From: Escherichia sp. E4742
GTDB taxonomy: Bacteria; Pseudomonadota; Gammaproteobacteria; Enterobacterales; Enterobacteriaceae
NCBI RefSeq assembly: GCF_005843885.1
Contig: NZ_CP040443.1
Span: 186,001-250,000 of the forward strand
Direction: 5' to 3'
Length of the DNA: 64,000 bases
Shown: positions 17,818 to 25,719 of the stretch, piece after piece
Layout of the letters: each line of letters opens with the position of its first letter
How positions within the stretch are numbered: position 1 is the stretch's first letter
The notes under the pieces: model-generated
Seen by the model: only the letters and a program-made list of their open reading frames with translations
What the model was told of the DNA's origin: nothing
Databases searched by the model: none
Program-made: the position numbers and the translations under genes

Positions 17818-17823
17818 CAATGT

Positions 17824-17915
17824 TGCCGGATGCGACGCTTGACGCGTCTTATCCGGCCTACAAATCAGGCAATTTCAGCAAGCAAATGTAGGCCTGATAA
17901 GCTTGCGCATCAGGC
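17824..17915. repeat. REP (palindromic unit) pair between yeiI and psuT
   Basis: Two REP-type palindromes, one around GCCGGATGCGACG ... CGTCTTATCCGGC and one around GGCCTGATAAG ... CATCAGGC, lie between the convergent yeiI and psuT genes. Such elements stabilise 3' ends or assist termination. Confidence 0.85.
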
Positions 17916-17923
17916 AATGACAC

Positions 17924-19174
17924 TCAAGCTAAACCAATAAAGAACCCGGCAATAGTCGCACTCATCAGGTTGGAAAGCGTCGCCGCCGCCAGCGCCCGTA
18001 AACCAAGCTGGGCGATTTCTGGAGCACGTTTTGGCGAAATAGCCGAAAACGCCCCAACGACAACACCGATAGAACCAAAGTTAGCAAAACCACACAGCGC
18101 AAAGGAGATAATTGCCACGGTTTTCACTTCCAGCGTGCCACCCGTTTGCAGGTATGGGGAGAAACTCAGGTAAGCAACAAATTCGTTTATCGCCAGTTTC
18201 TGACCAATCAGGCTACCTGCAAGGTTAGCATCGCTCCAGTCTACCCCCATGATCCATGCCAGCGGTGCCAGCACATAACCAAAAATACTTTCCAGAGAGG
18301 CATTGGCAAAGCCAAACCAGCCGCCAATTCCGCCGATAATGCCGTTGATCAGCGCAATAATTGCGACAAACGCCATTACCACTGTCGCCACACCAGCGGC
18401 GATTTTCAGCCCGGTCATCGCACCGCTCGCCGCCGCTTCGATAAAACTTTTTGGCGGCGTTTCGCTGAATGACAGGTTTTCAAATGTCACCTGCGAAGGC
18501 TCGGTTGCTGGGCTAAGAATACGCGCAAACAAAATACCGCCGGGGATAGCCATCAGCGATGCCGCTAACAGGTAGTCAATCGGCACGCCCATTCCGGCAT
18601 AACCAATCATCATCGAACCAGCAATGGACGCCATCCCGCTACAAATTGCGGTAAACAACTCGTTGCGATTCATACGATCGATAAACGGTTTTACGATCGC
18701 CGGGATCTCGTTTTGCCCGAGGAAAATAGTGGTAACCGCAACAAAAGATTCGATTTTGCTGATGTTGAGGGCTTTCTGGAAAATACTGCCAAGAATGCGA
18801 ATCAGCAGCCCCATCACGCCAATGTAGTAAAGCAGGCTAATGAGCGCGGTAACGAAGATAATCGCCGGAAGTACGCGAAAGGCGAAGATAAAGCCCGCGC
18901 CATCAAAGAGAACATCCATTTTTGGCCCAACCAGCGAACCAAAAATGAAGGCGCTACCGGCATCACTGTAAGACATCACTTTATGAACGCCTAATGCCGC
19001 CTGTTCTACTGCCCATTTTCCCGGCGGAAAATAGAGCATGATGCCACCAATAGCGATTTGCAGCAGCAGCGCGGCCCCAACCGTGCGCAAACTGATACTT
19101 TTTTTATTTACCGACAACACAAATGCTATTGCCAGTAACACCACCATCCCCACAACACTTCTCATTATATCCAT
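17924..19174 (-). CDS. psuT: Pseudouridine transporter PsuT (NupC-family)
   Basis: A 416-residue concentrative nucleoside transporter with the family motifs FGSLVGPKMD, FLGQNEIPAIV, GMASIAGSMMIGYA and EFVAYLSFSPYL. It lies downstream of psuG on the same strand, which favours PsuT over its close paralogue NupX; the two are the same length and very similar. It imports pseudouridine or other nucleosides across the inner membrane. Only one such paralogue is present here, so it may be a PsuT or a NupX/PsuT hybrid. Confidence 0.9.
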   Translation of the reverse strand: MDIMRSVVGMVVLLAIAFVLSVNKKSISLRTVGAALLLQIAIGGIMLYFPPGKWAVEQAALGVHKVMSYSDAGSAFIFGSLVGPKMDVLFDGAGFIFAFRVLPAIIFVTALISLLYYIGVMGLLIRILGSIFQKALNISKIESFVAVTTIFLGQNEIPAIVKPFIDRMNRNELFTAICSGMASIAGSMMIGYAGMGVPIDYLLAASLMAIPGGILFARILSPATEPSQVTFENLSFSETPPKSFIEAAASGAMTGLKIAAGVATVVMAFVAIIALINGIIGGIGGWFGFANASLESIFGYVLAPLAWIMGVDWSDANLAGSLIGQKLAINEFVAYLSFSPYLQTGGTLEVKTVAIISFALCGFANFGSIGVVVGAFSAISPKRAPEIAQLGLRALAAATLSNLMSATIAGFFIGLA

Positions 19175-19267
19175 AATGATTTTCCCTTCATGCCAGTAAA
19201 CCCGGCGTCAGCGCCAGGTTTCGGTATGTATGATCAGTACGGGCGACGGCTTTCTGCCCGTCAGAAA

Positions 19268-20206
19268 TTAACCCGCGAGACGCTGGTATTCTTTGGCAAT
19301 TTCACTCGCCAGAATGGCGTTGTTGAACACCAGCTGGATGTTGGATTTCAGGCTGTCACCGCCGGTCAGTTCAGCAACGCGCGCCAGCAAGAAAGGCGTA
19401 CTTTCTTTACCAATAACACCCTGCGCTTCAGCTTCAGCTACCGCCTGATCGATCGCCGCATTGATAGTGTGTTCCGGCATAGCAAACTGTTCCGGGATCG
19501 GGTTCGCTACCACGAGGCCACCGTTCAGCCCGCTTTGCCATTTCACCGCCATCGCGCGGGCAATTTCTGTGGCACTGTCGAGACGAATGCTGACGTCGAA
19601 CGGGCTGGTACGGCAGAAAAATGCAGGCAGCGCTTTGGTCTGATAGCCAATTAGCGGTACACCGAAAGTTTCTAAATATTCGGTAGTTAAGCCTAAATCG
19701 AGAATAGATTTTGCTCCGGCACAAACTACGGTGACATTGGTGTGCGCCAGTTCTTGCAAATCGGCAGAAATATCGAAGGTATGTTCCGCCCCGCGATGCA
19801 CGCCGCCAATACCACCGGTGGCAAATACTTTAATTCCGGCAAGCGCCGCAATAATCATCGTTGAAGCAACGGTGGTTGCGCCATTTTTTCCGGCGGCAAC
19901 AACAAAAGGTAAATCGCGACGGCTAACTTTAGTTACGTTATGTCCTTCACGACCCAGCAATTCAATTTCTTCTTTGCTTAAGCCCACTTTCATGACGCCA
20001 CCAATAATGGCGATAGTGGCAGGTACAGCGCCCTGTTTACGAATAGTTTCTTCTACTTCAATTGCAGTCTGGGCATTTTGTGGAAACGGCATACCGTGAG
20101 AGATAATGGTCGATTCCAGCGCAACTACTGGTTTTTTGTTTTTTAAAGCATCCTGAACTTCCGGGGAAATTTGTAATAATTCAGGGGAAATGTTTAATTC
20201 AGACAT
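19268..20206 (-). CDS. psuG: Pseudouridine-5'-phosphate glycosidase PsuG
   Basis: A 312-residue enzyme that cleaves the C-C bond of pseudouridine 5'-phosphate into uracil and ribose 5-phosphate. Family motifs include KPVVALESTIISHGMP, GKNGATTVASTMIIA and FATGGIGGVHRGAEHTFDIS, which carry the metal and Schiff-base region. Its start overlaps the end of psuK by 13 bp, so the two are translationally coupled. A 93-bp gap leads to psuT. Confidence 0.97.
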   Translation of the reverse strand: MSELNISPELLQISPEVQDALKNKKPVVALESTIISHGMPFPQNAQTAIEVEETIRKQGAVPATIAIIGGVMKVGLSKEEIELLGREGHNVTKVSRRDLPFVVAAGKNGATTVASTMIIAALAGIKVFATGGIGGVHRGAEHTFDISADLQELAHTNVTVVCAGAKSILDLGLTTEYLETFGVPLIGYQTKALPAFFCRTSPFDVSIRLDSATEIARAMAVKWQSGLNGGLVVANPIPEQFAMPEHTINAAIDQAVAEAEAQGVIGKESTPFLLARVAELTGGDSLKSNIQLVFNNAILASEIAKEYQRLAG

Positions 20207-21135
20207 TCTGCGTTCTCCACTAACGATATAACGTTGGCAATCGATAAATTTGGGTTATTGGTGTATTCACAGGAGAGCGCCATTGACGAACATCCCTGTG
20301 CAAAACGAACAGATTCGGCAAACGGCATACCGCCTACCCAACACGAAGCAAGCCCCGCCATCATGGCATCGCCCGCTCCGGTAACATTGATGACATTGGT
20401 TTTAATCGGTGCAGACCAGCCGCTTTCACCGCCGATTTCACTGTAGTAAACGCCGTCTCCGCCCATACTCAGTACCAGGCGGTTAAGGCCATGTTGATGG
20501 AACCAGGCGGCAACTTTTGCGACATCTTCACGCCCTGACAGCGCAATCCCGCTCAGGGTTTCCGCTTCAAGACGGTTTGGCTTCAGGGTGTGGATCTGAC
20601 TTAGCCGATCGCGCACTTTGACACATTTCCAGGCCGAAACCGGATCGACAAATACAGGTACGTCGGCGGCATTATCCAGAATCCAGACCAATGCCTCTTC
20701 ACTGATATTACAGTCTGCGACAATGACCTTTGCCCCCTGGATAAATTCACGGTGCTGTGCGAGATATTCTGCGGAAATACAGTTACTAATATTCATGTCA
20801 TTTATAGCAACCAACATTTCACCGGTATTATCGAGCAATGATAAATAGCTCGACGTATTTTCGCCTGGCACAATCAGGCATTTCTCGACATAAACACCGG
20901 ATTGATTGGTTTGCGTCAGGAGCGATTGGCCATAAAAATCACTGCCTACAGCGCTAAGTAGCCAGACTTTGTTCCCCAGCAACGCCAGATTTTGCGCGAT
21001 ATTGCGCCCTACTCCACCAGGAGTAAATTTTATTTTCCCTGGATTTGAATCCGCATAATTTAATGATTCATGTGAATATCCGGCGACATCAATATTCGCC
21101 GAACCTATAATTACGACATATTCCTTTTCGCGCAT
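20194..21135 (-). CDS. psuK: Pseudouridine kinase PsuK
   Basis: A 313-residue PfkB-family kinase that makes pseudouridine 5'-phosphate with ATP. The glycine-rich substrate motif GGVGRNIAQNLALLG and the catalytic GAGD motif (NVTGAGDAMMAGLA) are both intact, unlike in YeiI. It is the first gene of psuK-psuG-psuT. Three 18-bp tandem repeats lie about 70-120 bp upstream and are candidate control sites. Confidence 0.96.
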   Translation of the reverse strand: MREKEYVVIIGSANIDVAGYSHESLNYADSNPGKIKFTPGGVGRNIAQNLALLGNKVWLLSAVGSDFYGQSLLTQTNQSGVYVEKCLIVPGENTSSYLSLLDNTGEMLVAINDMNISNCISAEYLAQHREFIQGAKVIVADCNISEEALVWILDNAADVPVFVDPVSAWKCVKVRDRLSQIHTLKPNRLEAETLSGIALSGREDVAKVAAWFHQHGLNRLVLSMGGDGVYYSEIGGESGWSAPIKTNVINVTGAGDAMMAGLASCWVGGMPFAESVRFAQGCSSMALSCEYTNNPNLSIANVISLVENAECLN

Positions 21136-21203
21136 AGCACGTCCCCTGGTAAAAAATTACCAACTCTGTCAATCCACAAGAATATAGGTACTGCAAATAA
21201 TGC

Positions 21204-21257
21204 TTAAACATGTGTTCATATTTAAACATGTGTTCATATTTAAACATGTGCTCATAG
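21204..21257. repeat. Three tandem 18-bp repeats upstream of psuK
   Basis: TTAAACATGTGTTCATAT occurs twice without change (21204-21221, 21222-21239) and once with two changes (21240-21257), head to tail with no spacer. They lie 69-122 bp upstream of the psuK start. The ACATGT core is self-complementary, so each copy looks like a protein-binding half or whole site; the 18-bp period places copies about 1.7 helical turns apart. Confidence 0.9.
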
Positions 21258-21397
21258 TATGCATGTTTTACTTAAAGTAAATTGCCGCCAGATGGGCAAA
21301 ATAGGCAGATTTGAACAGGCTCACAAAACGCTATTAAATGCATGGATTAAAAAAACGAGGAATTTGTGATGGGATGCACAGAACAGGAACAATAAAA

Positions 21398-21421
21398 AAG
21401 GGCAGAAATTAATCTGCCCTT
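21398..21421 (-). terminator. Terminator of the fruBKA transcript
   Basis: AAGGGCAG / CTGCCCTT form an 8-bp stem, followed on the minus strand by TTTTTTATT. This is the strong intrinsic terminator after fruA and the short reading frame at 21409-21489, whose stop codon lies in the hairpin loop. Confidence 0.8.
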
Positions 21422-21489
21422 GAGGAAATAACGTTGATGTCCGATGCGGATTTCAGGTTTTCACTTAAAGATAAACCATATAAATTCAT
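21409..21489 (-). CDS. Possible 26-residue small protein in the fruA 3' region
   Basis: A short frame starts at ATG 21489, 7 bases after a good AAGG ribosome site, and encodes 26 residues beginning MNLYGLSLSENLKSASD. It stops in the loop of the terminator hairpin. It lies between two GGGCAG/CTGCCC hairpins, the first just after fruA. There is no signal peptide or membrane segment. I do not recognise it. Translation is plausible from the ribosome site but unproven. Confidence 0.4.
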   Translation of the reverse strand: MNLYGLSLSENLKSASDINVISSRAD

Positions 21490-21537
21490 ATAGTTACCTT
21501 CAAGAACTTGTCATTCACCTTGCGATCATCAAATGAT

Positions 21538-21562
21538 ACAGGGCAGGAAATTTCTGCCCTGT
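21538..21562 (-). terminator. Hairpin directly after fruA
   Basis: A 9-bp stem (ACAGGGCAG / CTGCCCTGT) with a 7-base loop lies 14 bp past the fruA stop. It has no long U run, so it is likely a weak terminator or a stabilising hairpin. It shares its stem core with the terminator at 21398-21421, so the two could pair alternatively. Confidence 0.6.
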
Positions 21563-21575
21563 TGTTCACGTTTTA

Positions 21576-23267
21576 TTATGCGGCTTTCGCTACTGCGTCC
21601 ACTTCCGGACGTTTCAGGAAGGCATAGGCCAAACCCGCCACCAGCGTACCGGCAATAATTGCCACCAGGTAACCCAGTACCGGTGTAATAGCGCCAGGGA
21701 TCAGCAGAACAAACAGACCACCGTGCGGTGCCATCAGTTTCGCACCAATCGCCATAGAGATTGCGCCAGTCAGCGCCCCACCAACGATACAGCACGGCAG
21801 CACGCGCATCGGATCACGAGCAGCAAACGGAATTGCACCTTCCGAAATAAAGCACAGTCCCAGTACCAGAGCGGCTTTGCCACCTTCCTGCTGCGCTTTG
21901 TCGAATTTGCGACGCGCCACCATTGTTGCCAGACCCATTGCCAGCGGTGGCACCATACCTGCCGCCATAATCGCCGCCATCGGGCCATAGGTTTGAGTAC
22001 TCAGCAGACCCACACCGAATGCGTACGCTGCTTTGTTTACCGGACCGCCCATGTCAGTACACATCATGCCGCCAAGGATCGCACCCAGCAGAACCGCATT
22101 CGCAGTCCCCATCGTTTGCAGCCAGTGAGTCAGAGCTTCGAGGATGCCAGCAACCGGTTTACCGATCAGGTAGATCATCGCCAGACCAACCACCAGACTG
22201 GAAATCAGCGGAATGATCAAAATCGGTTTCAGCGCTTCCATACTCTGCGGCAGTTTCAGTTGAGTACTGATTAACTTCGCGATGTAACCGGCCAGAAAGC
22301 CCGCAATAATACCGCCAATGAAACCAGAACCTGTGCTGACCGCCAGCATACCGCCAATCAGGCCAGGCGTGAGGCCCGGACGGTCGGCAATAGAGAAAGC
22401 AATATAACCTGCCAGTACCGGCACCATCAGCGCAAAGGCTGAACCACCACCAATCTGCATCAGCGCCGCTGCCAACGTACCCGGCTCTTTAAACGCTTCG
22501 ATACCAAAAGCAAAAGAAAGCGCGATACACAGACCACCTGCAACGACCATCGGCAGCATATAAGAGACGCCCGTCAGCAAGTGACGGTAAGCGCCTGCAC
22601 TCTCTTTCTTACCTTCAGTGGTCGCTGTTTGAGCTTTGCCCGCTGGCTCGTAAGGCGTCGCTTCAGCAACGGCTTTATCCAGTTCCTGCGCGGTTTTCTT
22701 CAGCGCCAGACCGGTAGAGGTGCGATACATCGGTTTACCAGCAAATTTCGCCAGATCGACTTCAATATCTGCCGCCACAATTACCAGATCCGCCGCTGCG
22801 ACTTCTTCAGGGGTGATGGCATTACCCGCGCCTACAGAGCCACGAGTTTCAACTTTCACCCACCAGCCACGTTTTTTCGCTTCGGTTTCAATGGCTTCTG
22901 CCGCCATAAAAGTGTGGGCCACCCCGGTCGGGCAAGCAGTCACCGCAACTACGCGTTTCGGACCACTGGCAGCAACCGGTGCTGTCGTAGCGACCGGCGC
23001 AGTGTAAGGTTTCGCATGGCCTTTGGCTTCACTCAGAAACAGCTCAGGGTGCGCAACTGCCCGGGAAATATCACCCAGCCAGACATTTTTACCGTTCAGC
23101 GCGCTGTCGTTCGGGATGGAATCACCGAGAACAATCGCCATTTCAGCGTCGTTCGGATTGTCGATGATTTCCAGTTTTGCTTTTCGCGCCGCCGCGCCCA
23201 GCAGGGTCTTCGCCATATAGGCGCGTGCCTGACCGAGATTAGCGTCAATAATCAGCAGCGTTTTCAT
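21576..23267 (-). CDS. fruA: PTS fructose EIIB'BC component FruA
   Basis: A 563-residue PTS permease with a degenerate EIIB' domain (about 1-100), a true EIIB domain with the phospho-cysteine in ACPTGVAHTFMAAEAIE, and a C-terminal EIIC membrane channel with about nine helices. It imports fructose as fructose 1-phosphate. Motifs GVSYMLPMVVAGG and DMGGPVNKAAYAFG mark the EIIC fructose family. It is the last gene of fruB-fruK-fruA, 16 bp after fruK. Confidence 0.98.
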   Translation of the reverse strand: MKTLLIIDANLGQARAYMAKTLLGAAARKAKLEIIDNPNDAEMAIVLGDSIPNDSALNGKNVWLGDISRAVAHPELFLSEAKGHAKPYTAPVATTAPVAASGPKRVVAVTACPTGVAHTFMAAEAIETEAKKRGWWVKVETRGSVGAGNAITPEEVAAADLVIVAADIEVDLAKFAGKPMYRTSTGLALKKTAQELDKAVAEATPYEPAGKAQTATTEGKKESAGAYRHLLTGVSYMLPMVVAGGLCIALSFAFGIEAFKEPGTLAAALMQIGGGSAFALMVPVLAGYIAFSIADRPGLTPGLIGGMLAVSTGSGFIGGIIAGFLAGYIAKLISTQLKLPQSMEALKPILIIPLISSLVVGLAMIYLIGKPVAGILEALTHWLQTMGTANAVLLGAILGGMMCTDMGGPVNKAAYAFGVGLLSTQTYGPMAAIMAAGMVPPLAMGLATMVARRKFDKAQQEGGKAALVLGLCFISEGAIPFAARDPMRVLPCCIVGGALTGAISMAIGAKLMAPHGGLFVLLIPGAITPVLGYLVAIIAGTLVAGLAYAFLKRPEVDAVAKAA

Positions 23268-23283
23268 TATGCCTCTCCTGCTG

Positions 23284-24222
23284 TCAGTTAAAAGGTTGTA
23301 AGTCGACGCGCGCCATCATTGCGGCCAACTGCGGACGATCGGTAATACCCACATTGCTTTGACTTACCGCTAGGGCAGCAACAGCTGTCGCCAGACGCAG
23401 AGTGTGTTCACTGGATTCACGCATCAGCAAGCCATAAATCAGGCCACCAACCATAGAATCCCCTGCGCCAACGGTGCTTACGACATCGACTGACGGTGGT
23501 TTGGCGATCCATTCGCCGGAGGCATTAACCCAAAGCGCGCCTTCGGCACCCAGTGAAATAACGACATGCGCGATACCTTGTTCACGCAGCGCATGCGCAG
23601 CTTCAATCACATCTTTCATTTCAGGCAGTTTACGGCCAGCCCAGATTTCCAGCTCGCGGCGGTTAGGTTTCACCAGCCACGGTGCCGCTTTCAAACCTGC
23701 CACTAACGCTTCACGACTACTATCAAAGATAATGCAAGGACACTGACTACGCAGGCGAGTCATCCAGTCGGTGAAGGCTTCCGGGCTGACGCCTGATGGT
23801 AAACTGCCGCTGACACAGACCATATCGAACTGACCAAGCCAGCTCAGAGAATCCGTCACAAAGCGTTCCCAGTCGGCTGGAGTGACTTCAAAACCCGAGA
23901 AGTTGAGGTCGGTCACTTCGCCGTCTTTTTCCGTCAACTTGACATTAATACGGGTGCGCCCCTGTACAACCTGGAAACGGTTGGCAATGCCCAGCTCGCT
24001 GAACAATTGCTGAAACCCGTCCTGGTTATCCTTACCGAGGAAGCCGCCAACAGTGACATCAATCCCCAGATCTTTCAGAACTTTGGCAACGTTGATACCT
24101 TTACCCGCCGCATGCAGACCGGTGGTTTTCACCAGGTTCACTTCGCCGCGTTCAATTTCCGGGCAGAAACCAACAAGGTCATAAGCCGGATTAAGGGTGA
24201 TCGTAGCAACACGTCTGCTCAT
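23284..24222 (-). CDS. fruK: 1-phosphofructokinase FruK
   Basis: A 312-residue PfkB-family kinase that converts fructose 1-phosphate to fructose 1,6-bisphosphate. AAGKGINVAKVLKDLG is the substrate motif and STVGAGDSMVGGLI is the catalytic GAGD motif. Its start overlaps the fruB stop, and fruA follows, so the order matches the E. coli fructose operon. Its substrate, fructose 1-phosphate, is the inducer that releases Cra. Confidence 0.98.
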   Translation of the reverse strand: MSRRVATITLNPAYDLVGFCPEIERGEVNLVKTTGLHAAGKGINVAKVLKDLGIDVTVGGFLGKDNQDGFQQLFSELGIANRFQVVQGRTRINVKLTEKDGEVTDLNFSGFEVTPADWERFVTDSLSWLGQFDMVCVSGSLPSGVSPEAFTDWMTRLRSQCPCIIFDSSREALVAGLKAAPWLVKPNRRELEIWAGRKLPEMKDVIEAAHALREQGIAHVVISLGAEGALWVNASGEWIAKPPSVDVVSTVGAGDSMVGGLIYGLLMRESSEHTLRLATAVAALAVSQSNVGITDRPQLAAMMARVDLQPFN

Positions 24223-25352
24223 TACGCGCCCTCCCCAAGACCTGCGGCGATGGCGTCGCCAATGGAATTCAGCGCCTGTTCAGCATCTGGTCCCTGGGCG
24301 GTAAAGCGTAGGCGATGACCTTTCTTAACGCCAAGTGCTACAACTTTCATCAGACTACGTCCGTTTGCCGGTTTGCCGGTGCCATCAAGGTTTGTCACGG
24401 TAATATCACTGTTAAATTGTTTAATGGTATTGACCAACATGGTGCCTGGACGGGCATGCAGGCCGTGTTCATTGCGCACCACAAACTCCGCGCTTAACAC
24501 GTCGTCGGTCGGCGCATCATCGCTGGTCAGCAGTGCCAGCAGCGTTGCCGCATCTGCTTTCAGCAAGCGGTCAGCTTTATTGTCGAGCAGCAAATCGGCG
24601 AGACGCTTAAGAACCGCGACGGGCTGATCGTCATTCATCGCCACACTCACCAGCATGGCAGCCGTTTCGCCGTCCACATCAAAAGCATTTGCCGCACGGC
24701 TTACCGCAATCGCGCTACGCAGATTGCCTTCGGCGCTATCGCTCAGCCAGATGCCTTGCCCGAGATTTAATGGCTGCTCGTTGATGGCTTTGGTGACGAA
24801 GGTAGCGTCAACTGCGCCCGCTTCTTTCAGACGAGCGGCGTTTAACGCTTGCAGGGTCAGCAAATCACTGGCAACGATATCCAGCGTCAGCATTTCGTTA
24901 TCCAGCTTCAGCTGCTCACTCTGCTTTTCGCCCATCAGCAATGCGCGAAGTTCTTCTGCTGTTGTTGCTGACTTCAGTTGTTCAGCAACGGAATCATCGC
25001 TCAGTACATGGGTTAGTTGGCGCAGCAAGCCCAGATGTTCATCGGAGCTGGCGGCAATACCGATAGCCACGTACGCGACTTGACCTTCACCCCAGGTAAT
25101 GCCTTCCGGGAACTGAAATACCTGAACGCCGGTTTTCAGCACCTGATCGCGGGTGTCGGTAGTACCGTGTGGAATAGCAATCCCATTGCCGAGAAAGGTT
25201 GAGGTTTGCTGTTCGCGCGCAAGCATGCCATTGACGTAGCCTTCCGCTACATTCCCGGCTTGCACCAGCGCAGCGGCGACCTTGCGAATAGCCTCTTCTT
25301 TGTCTCCGGCCTTCTCGCCCGGATGGATGTCCTGTACGGATAACTGGAACAT
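24222..25352 (-). CDS. fruB: PTS fructose EIIA-FPr diphosphoryl transfer protein FruB
   Basis: A 376-residue fusion. Residues about 1-145 are the EIIA domain with the active histidine in GIAIPHGTTDTRD. A middle domain follows, and the C-terminal ~90 residues are an HPr-like FPr domain with its phospho-histidine in NEHGLHARPGTMLVN. It passes phosphate from enzyme I to FruA. It is the first gene of the operon, with two Cra sites upstream. Confidence 0.98.
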   Translation of the reverse strand: MFQLSVQDIHPGEKAGDKEEAIRKVAAALVQAGNVAEGYVNGMLAREQQTSTFLGNGIAIPHGTTDTRDQVLKTGVQVFQFPEGITWGEGQVAYVAIGIAASSDEHLGLLRQLTHVLSDDSVAEQLKSATTAEELRALLMGEKQSEQLKLDNEMLTLDIVASDLLTLQALNAARLKEAGAVDATFVTKAINEQPLNLGQGIWLSDSAEGNLRSAIAVSRAANAFDVDGETAAMLVSVAMNDDQPVAVLKRLADLLLDNKADRLLKADAATLLALLTSDDAPTDDVLSAEFVVRNEHGLHARPGTMLVNTIKQFNSDITVTNLDGTGKPANGRSLMKVVALGVKKGHRLRFTAQGPDAEQALNSIGDAIAAGLGEGA

Positions 25353-25373
25353 AGTTCTCCTCTCTTGCTGAAT

Positions 25374-25387
25374 TGAAACGATTCAGC
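25374..25387. promoter_or_regulatory. Cra (FruR) operator O1 of fruBKA
   Basis: TGAAACGATTCAGC is the reverse complement of GCTGAATCGTTTCA, a consensus Cra site, about 20 bp upstream of the fruB start. Confidence 0.88.
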
Positions 25388-25438
25388 TTCTATGAGAAAA
25401 AAAGCGCCAACCTGGCTTAGGATTAAAGACAAGATCGC

Positions 25439-25452
25439 GCTGAAACGTTTCA
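25439..25452. promoter_or_regulatory. Cra (FruR) operator O2 of fruBKA
   Basis: GCTGAAACGTTTCA is a second consensus Cra site about 65 bp upstream of the first. The remaining gap to setB (25453-25719) has no gene. It holds two overlapping stem pairs at 25546-25586, in which one left arm can pair with either of two right arms. Confidence 0.88.
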
Positions 25453-25719
25453 ATCAAGAATAATACTTCTTCTTCAGCACGCAAGGGAAGCCGCTAAATT
25501 ATGTCCAAAAGTTTGATGTGCTGCACATTTTTTTGCCAAAAATCTGAAATGCTGACAGTGAAATTAGCTATCAGCATTAGCATTTCGGCGGCGTCAGCTG
25601 AGGATCAGCAAGAGTGAAATGCCATTTTGATTATTCGTGGCGAGTTTGATTTCACTGACTGTTTATTTTCTGACAGGCAGCGTAAACTCCGCGTCTTCAT
25701 CTTTCACTGATCGACCAGC

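Noticed and set aside
21369..21395. An 8-codon frame (MGCTEQEQ) with GAGGAA upstream, next to the hairpin at 21398
   Set aside because: It resembles a leader peptide, but the hairpin has no T run on this strand and no gene follows on the plus strand.
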